Translations under genes and position numbers: made by a program
Notes under the pieces: model-generated
Told to the model about the DNA's origin: nothing
What the model saw: only the letters and a program-made list of their open reading frames with translations
The model's database searches: none
Source: Heliocidaris tuberculata
Lineage: Eukaryota > Echinodermata > Echinoidea > Camarodonta > Echinometridae
Reading direction: 5' to 3'
NCBI GenBank assembly: GCA_025618425.1
Contig: CM046846.1
Span: 34,172,038 to 34,236,037 of the forward strand
Length of the DNA stretch: 64,000 nucleotides
Shown: positions 59,192 through 64,000 of the stretch, piece after piece
Layout of the letters: each line of letters begins with the position of its first letter
Numbering within the stretch: position 1 is the first letter of the stretch

Positions 59192-59945
59192 TGAGGTCAG
59201 TGTACTATTAGTTACCCCCTGCTTGTTCACGAAATACGGGCAAATATCTACGGTCTGGTGCCATATTCCATGAGGCCGGAGGCCGAATGGAATATGGCAC
59301 CAGACCGTAGATATTTCCCGTATTTCGTGAGAACAAGCAGGGGGTAACGATTTTATCTTTTTAAGTGTAGATCTACATGAATTCTGTAGTGTAATCTCAT
59401 TGGTAAAGTTACGATGAAAACATAATTCATATATCAGAAACTTTGGTCTGCTCACCACTTGTGCTTTCTTGTCTTTCTACAACATCCATCAGGAATACAC
59501 GTAGATCAATATCAATTTCATCAGTCTCTAAGTCATTTGTTGTTCATAACTGCCGCTAGTTAATTTTAACAGTTCAAAGTCAACTTTAATATGCCAAACT
59601 AAAAAGTTCATATTCAAACTGTTCAAACATAATTATGTACAGTTCCAGCTTTGTTTGTTGTCTGCATGCATATATGCAACAAGATAAAGCGCAAATTATA
59701 TGCATGCGATATGCATACGCGCAGCTAGCTGTGAGTCATCACGGAATACGGGAAATATTCAGAGATGGATTTAGCGCATGCGCACAAATAAAAAAAACAA
59801 TGCAAAACATAAAAACAACAACAGCGACAAATGACCTCATTCACGGAATACGGGAAATATTCAGTGGATGGTCTGTATTTGTGACTGAGTACACGGGTAA
59901 TACGGGAATTTATCAAAGACATGATTGACCAATGAGATTACAGAA
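59192..59945. mobile_element. Hairpin-bearing insertion in LINE C (754 bp)
   Basis: ATCAT at 59187-59191 and 59946-59950 brackets sequence that interrupts the LINE C RT between VHD and IPGLLLLIDFEKAF. It contains the 138-bp palindrome described next, two direct copies of GGAATACGGGAAATATTCAG (59751 and 59846), and TGTAATCTCATTGGT in inverted orientation near both 59390 and 59935. No coding capacity. Exact termini are inferred from the duplication only. Confidence 0.7.
59211..59348. repeat. Near-perfect 138-bp palindrome
   Basis: Arms of about 62 bases, starting GTTACCCCCTGCTTGTTC and ending in its complement, meet at a short GAGGCCGGAGGCCGA centre. Only a few mismatches are visible, so a very stable cruciform or RNA hairpin is possible. 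Confidence 0.95.
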
Positions 59946-60315
59946 ATCATGAACACTAAAAGATAAAATAATATATCATATAACAAACGGATATTTTCTC
60001 CAATGAAGCGTCCTGACATAAAACCTTTCTGATTCTCATGTATAAGAAAAGAAAGTACATTCTTCAATCTATTTGCTATACAAGTGGAACCTAATTTATA
60101 TACTACATTTAGTAAAGATATGGGTCTCCAATTTTTCAAGTAATGTCTGTCTTTATTTCCTTTGGGAATTAAAGAGATAACCCCTAACTTTTGTGTAAAG
60201 GACATTCCGGATGAATATGCAGAATTCAGATATCTAACTAAAAAATATGTGTAGTTCTTTCCAAAAATGTTTAAAAAATTCGACAGTGATTCCATCTAGA
60301 CCTGGGGATTTATTA
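59946..60315 (-). pseudogene. L1-like RT fingers of LINE C
   Basis: NNKSPGLDGITVEFFKHFW, then (after a slip) FTQKLGVISLIPKGNKDRHY, LKNWRPISLLNVVYKLGSTC and HENQKGFMSGRFIGENIRLL. This is the segment preceding the palm in L1-group RTs. The 754-bp insertion and about one lost base separate it from 59174. Confidence 0.85.
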
Positions 60316-60329
60316 TTTTTTTGATCATT

Positions 60330-60502
60330 CTTTTTAAGGACACCGTTTATAATTTTCCAGGTACCTTTCATATCGTTTTTGCTAGAAAGTATTTTGGAGG
60401 CATAATAATTCTTTTTAGCACTTCTTAGAAGACTAGTTAAATTTTTTTGGTATTTTGTATATTTTATTCGTGTTTGATGAGTATTGTCGCGCTTGTATTT
60501 GT
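60330..60502 (-). pseudogene. LINE A linker between endonuclease and RT
   Basis: YYKYKRDNTHQTRIKYTKYQ, NLTSLLRSAKKNYYASKILS and TWKIINGVLKKNDQ match the usual EN-RT linker of CR1/Jockey LINEs. Bordered by the LINE B tail on the 5' side and LINE C on the 3' side. Confidence 0.8.
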
Positions 60503-60508
60503 AATACA

Positions 60509-60730
60509 ATTAAATGGGGACCTAACTCGACAAGCCTCGCTTTTAATAGGTTCCCCCACAAGTGTATATACTGTATGCGTTTATTACCTCTACTGGAAGA
60601 TGTTTATTATACTGAGCTGTTATTATGTACTATCCTTTGTATTATGCCATTTGATTTATATACTTATATTTTGCTTTCTCATGTACAAATGTAAACCGAT
60701 CGTGGAAACAAATAAAATCAAATCAAATCA
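60509..60730 (+). mobile_element. LINE 3' tail (LINE B), (AATCA)n end
   Basis: Non-coding 3' UTR-like sequence in the opposite orientation to LINE A. It ends AAACAAATAAA followed by (ATCAA)n. AATACA at 60503-60508 and 60731-60736 is the target duplication; removing the insert rejoins KKNKLYYKYKRD. A strongly 5'-truncated retroposed LINE end. Confidence 0.85.
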
Positions 60731-60736
60731 AATACA

Positions 60737-61638
60737 GTTTATTTTTCTTATTTATAGATCTTAACAGGGCTTTAGTAATCCATGGTGATCGAGGATTTTT
60801 TTTGTAATTTGATTTTGTATTTGTAGTTTCTGGAATGATTTCATTATATACAAGTGTTAGCGTCTCCATAAATTTGTCAAATGATTCATTACAATTTTCT
60901 GTTTCTAATACATCGGTCCAGTCGAGAGAACGTAATCTTTCCTTAAGACGAGCAATACTATCATGGGTCAGGCTACGTGGTTTTGGAGATGGAAGTTGTG
61001 TATATTTAGTAGGATCAGGAAATTTAGCAAAAATAGGGAAGTGATCCGTGATATCTGTGATTAATATTCCAGCTTCAGGATATGGGTGAACATTTGATAA
61101 TATGTGATCTATAAGTGTTGCTGAGTGTTCAGTTATTCTTGTAGGTCTAACTATTAATGGGACAAGAGAGTGTGAAAGAGTGAGATCAAGATAGCTATGG
61201 GTCAGATTATCGTTAAGATTAAGTAGGTCAATATTAAGATCTCCCATTATGAAACACTGTCTGTTCGTTAGAAGGGGGTTGGATAAAATTGATTCAAATT
61301 CGTCTAAAAAATCATTACAACTGGTGCTAGGAGGTCGATAGATGATACCAATTAAAATAGCTTTCTTTCCTGGATTAAGGATTTCAATAAATAGACTTTC
61401 TAAAGCTGAAGTTATATTCATGTCAGTGTGTATCTTAAATTGGTACCTTGTGGAAATATATGCCGCAACCCCTCCCCCTCTGCTTGGCCTATTATTTGTG
61501 ATTAGTGTATAACCAGGTAGGGATAGAAGAGAACATGTATTGTCGGTTAACCAGGTTTCAGTAAGTCCTATGACAGATGCATTATATTTGATATTTTCTA
61601 AAGTCATACGGAGGTTTTCAAAATTTCTGTTTAAACTT
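60737..61638 (-). pseudogene. LINE A AP endonuclease
   Basis: SVIGLTETWLTDNTCSLLSL, RPSRGGGVAAYIST, ALESLFIEILNPGKKAILIG, IYRPPSTSCNDFLDEF, CFIMGDLNIDLLNL (GDxN motif), RPTRITEHSATLIDHILSN and TDHFPIFAKF (catalytic DH) are all intact. The linker start SPWITKALLRSINKKNKLY follows. The first endonuclease strand lies across the MITE. Confidence 0.9.
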
Positions 61639-61641
61639 CTG

Positions 61642-61827
61642 GGGCCCGTTGCATAAAACTTACTATAATAGTAACTTTGCTATTATAGTAACTTTCCAAG
61701 GAAAACTGGATTTTGATTGGCTGTTGAGCATGACACGTTGCTCAACAGCCAATCAAAATCCAGTATTCCATGAGAAGTTACTATAATAGCAAAGTTACTA
61801 TTATAGTAAGTTTTATGCAACGGGCCC
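61642..61827. mobile_element. PIF/Harbinger-like MITE in the LINE A endonuclease (186 bp)
   Basis: Ends GGGCCCGTTGCATAAAAC and GTTTTATGCAACGGGCCC are perfect inverted repeats and the interior is largely palindromic. CTG at 61639-61641 and 61828-61830 is the target duplication; excision restores LHFNIRSLNRNFENL. Same family and same CTG target as 49563-49718. Confidence 0.92.
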
Positions 61828-61830
61828 CTG

Positions 61831-62132
61831 ATGTTAAAATGTAGCATGGAAAATTTGGTTTCTGTCTTATTGAATTCAGCTGCAAACTGCTCTTCGTTAT
61901 AATATTGGGCAACATTATTGGGCACTTCATCATTTAAGTCAAAATCATATTCAAAGACAGCTTGTTGTCTGTTAAAAAGATCGGTTATGTCATTTATAGA
62001 GTCGTTATGTTTTGTACTTGAGTCAAGGCTAAAGTTATTGTTATCATCATCATCATGTAGGCCTACAGCAAAAACAGAGTTATTTTCGTCATCACTTACA
62101 AAAGGCAATATATCTGTAGGTAAACTATCCAT
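61831..62132 (-). pseudogene. LINE A N-terminal region
   Basis: MDSLPTDILPFVSDDENN, an Asp/Asn-rich stretch with DDDDNNN, then FNKTETKFSMLHFNI, the first strand of the endonuclease. The ATG at 62130-62132 begins the frame. No separate ORF1 is visible upstream within 62133-62500. Confidence 0.8.
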
Positions 62133-62512
62133 TTGAAAAAGATATACGCGTCAAGCGGAAGTTAGAAAGTATGCAGAAGTTTTCAAATGCGTGTGTCCCC
62201 ACAGAAGAATGAGATGACGAGGGAGATGTTAGAAAAGGGCCATAAAAAGGAAAAGGAATAGTTGAAGAACGAGATGATAGAAGAGAGCAATGAAAATGAA
62301 AAAGAATAAAAGGAATGTGACGACAGAGTACGAATAGTAGGGAGAGATACAATGAGTAAAACAGACAAAGCAAAATTATGAGTGCACAGAGTATTAGCGG
62401 TTCATGTGTATACATTCCTGAAGATTTTTGCACAAAATATTCACTACGTTTTGCTGATGCTGGACCCCTCAGATGAAAAAGGTAAATGCGTATTGACCGA
62501 TGAATTCATGGA
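62133..62512. other. LINE A 5' flank, no gene seen
   Basis: Purine-rich plus strand (minus strand CT-rich); probably the 5' UTR of LINE A or flanking DNA. Confidence 0.45.
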
Positions 62513-62706
62513 TACACTCTCAGAAATGATGGCTAAAAGTCACTAGGCCGTTCAAAACATGAACCCACCAACTGTTGGCCAAACAAAAAAAAAAAACAAA
62601 AAAAAAAAATCCATATGTTTTACATACATTCTTTTTCTAACCAACAGTTGGCAGGCCCATATCTTAAACAACCCGACGACCCCCTACCAACACTTCTGAG
62701 AATGTA
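62513..62706. mobile_element. Tc1/mariner-like MITE (194 bp)
   Basis: Ends TACACTCTCAGAAATGATGG and, reversed, TACATTCTCAGAAGTGTTGG, four mismatches in 20, starting and ending in TA as expected for Tc1/mariner insertion. An inner pair CCAACTGTTGGCC / CCAACAGTTGGC surrounds an A-rich loop. Confidence 0.75.
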
Positions 62707-63557
62707 GAAGCAAATAAATTAAGGATACGTTTTGTCTATTGCCTTTGCACAGTATACATTTCATCTACCAGTCACAGGCCATTGTACCCCAACAGCCAGG
62801 ATGTAACCCGCATAGGTCAGTCGCTGTTAGGGCGGACAAGCACAGAGCACCGAAGCGCCAAAAGCATACCCGCCCGCTGCCCCGGTCACTGACCCCAAAA
62901 CAACAGAGCCCGCCCATGCCGCGGGTGAAATCACTCAAGCATTTTATAAGAAAAAAATGGTATCGTCATTGTAATATTATGATTTTGGAAGATATTTTCA
63001 AAGTGCGTACCTTTTTTTTATACGCACTGTATGTAAACAATGAATAAGCACAAAAAATACAATATTATTGCACCTCGCTGATTATTAGGGGCGGTTGCCT
63101 AGATATTGGCAATTTCAAAATTCTCGCCCGTGGACGAAACGTTGTTATCAGTTTGTAATACATACGTCAACTCAATGAACATTGCTTCATGCAAATGATT
63201 GCTGCCCGCTTTGTGCATGTCTCATTGGATAGTATCGCGGGTTTAGAGGTTTCCCTCATAATGTCATAATGAAGTGGATTGACTGCGTTATCCGCCACTA
63301 CACAGCAAGTGCGTTGTAAGTTGTGTGTCTTGGTGTTGTCCATCGATGTACCTATTGTGTTTTACGTACGTTCGCGACTCTATGTTCATGCCAGGAACCA
63401 TTTTGAAATTTGTTGGTTTTTATTATCATTGGCGTTCATTCATTGCCATTAAGAATATTTACACATTTTCTTCTTTAAAAAAAAAAAATTAATATTTTAA
63501 TGCACCTGTGGCTGACATGTTATTCTTAAATTCTTGATATAAGTATTCCTTTTCTCT

Positions 63558-63560
<3 letters not shown>
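62707..63560. other. Intergenic, no gene seen
   Basis: 62750-62930 is GC-richer and open for 102 codons on the plus strand, but the residues show no known domain. The rest is ordinary AT-rich sequence. Confidence 0.5.
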
Positions 63561-63612
<52 letters not shown>

Positions 63613-63863
63613 CATTTAATTACACATTTCAAAACACTTAAATTCAAATTATTTGATATCAATGTGTAAAATGATTATCAAAGAAGTAATGTTGACAATT
63701 TCAAGAAGTAAAATTATGCAAACCATGAAATTTAAGGCTAAAAAAGGGTACGGTGCGTAACGTGGACTTCAACTCTCGAAATATAGTCACCGCGCAGTGC
63801 CGAGTTCGCCCTAGTGCCGAGTTAGCCCGACCCCATATATATATAATATATATATTTATATAA

Positions 63864-63940
<77 letters not shown>

Positions 63941-64000
63941 ATTATACGTCATACGGAATCAATCAACGGTCCAGTGAATCGCGGCGAGTTTGACATGAAC
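63561..64000. repeat. (TA)n microsatellites and flanks
   Basis: (TA)n at 63561-63610 and a longer, interrupted (TA)n at 63834-63940. CGCAGTGCCGAGTTCGCCC and GTGCCGAGTTAGCCC near 63795 and 63812 form a short direct repeat. Confidence 0.9.

Larger units (their letters stand above)
56717..60315 (-). mobile_element. L1-like LINE (LINE C) inserted into LINE A, 3.6 kb
   Basis: A 14-bp duplication, TTTTTTTGATCATT, at 56703-56716 and 60316-60329 flanks it. The tail next to the left copy is poly(A) in the minus sense (T run 56717-56724). The host rejoins as LKKNDQKKLIN. The element is 5'-truncated within the RT fingers (NNKSPGLDGITVEFFKHFW). By chance its frame continues the host frame. A 754-bp insertion (59192-59945) splits its RT. 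Confidence 0.9.
54269..62132 (-). mobile_element. LINE A, CR1/Jockey-type, split by four insertions
   Basis: Read 5' to 3' on the minus strand: acidic N-terminus, AP endonuclease, linker, reverse transcriptase, C-terminal domain. Subtracting the four inserts (186, 222, 3599 and 711 bp) leaves about 3.1 kb, near the length of a full LINE polyprotein of about 1040 codons. Damage outside the inserts is light: one slip in a T run near 55797 and one near 54333. So the copy was near full-length when it landed. Confidence 0.88.

Noticed and set aside
62739..63047. 102-codon plus-strand frame
   Set aside because: No recognisable domain, skewed composition, no splice or promoter signals.
63701..63952. 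Tyr/Ile-rich minus-strand frame at the window end
   Set aside because: Arises from (TA)n repeats.

Overview
This is a metazoan nuclear window. It has spliced genes, CR1/Jockey-, L2- and L1-type LINEs, tRNA-derived SINEs, many non-autonomous DNA transposons, and long G/C homopolymers and microsatellites. A marine deuterostome is likely, most probably an echinoderm such as a sea urchin. That rests on the general repeat landscape and on giant foldback elements resembling the TU class described from sea urchins; no diagnostic species marker was seen.

Two host genes are supported. A beta-tubulin gene (+) has coding exons at 343-678 and 5432-6385; its first 19-codon exon lies upstream of the window, and a 4.75-kb intron is full of repeats. 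A single-exon gene on the minus strand (12656-13978) encodes a 440-aa Ig-like type I membrane protein whose tail ends with two YxxM motifs.

Almost everything else is transposon-derived. 6.4-12.6 kb and 14-21.6 kb hold LINE 3' ends, a SINE, TTAA-flanked foldback MITEs, a Ty3/Gypsy reverse-transcriptase scrap and simple repeats. 21.6-40.04 kb is the most striking part: two abutting, related giant foldback elements of about 9.7 and 8.8 kb. Each has arms built from tandem units of about 215 bp, head-on in the left arm and reversed in the right arm, around a shared core of about 3.5 kb without recognisable genes. Each consensus unit carries a perfect 13-bp inverted repeat.

40-47.4 kb holds a 2-kb inverted-repeat element, more TTAA elements and a broken plus-strand LINE (LINE E) split by a tandem-repeat transposon. 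47.9-53.1 kb is a dead minus-strand LINE (LINE D) split by a SINE, a 1.3-kb hAT-like element with its own nested MITE, a 229-bp TIR element and a 936-bp TTAA element. 54.3-62.1 kb is a second minus-strand CR1/Jockey-type LINE (LINE A). It is split by an L2-type 3' end, a 3.6-kb L1-like LINE that itself contains a hairpin element, a short LINE tail and a Harbinger-like MITE. For most of these insertions the target-site duplication is visible, and removing the insert restores the host reading frame, so the order of insertion can be read directly. The last 1.8 kb holds a mariner-like MITE and (TA)n tracts.
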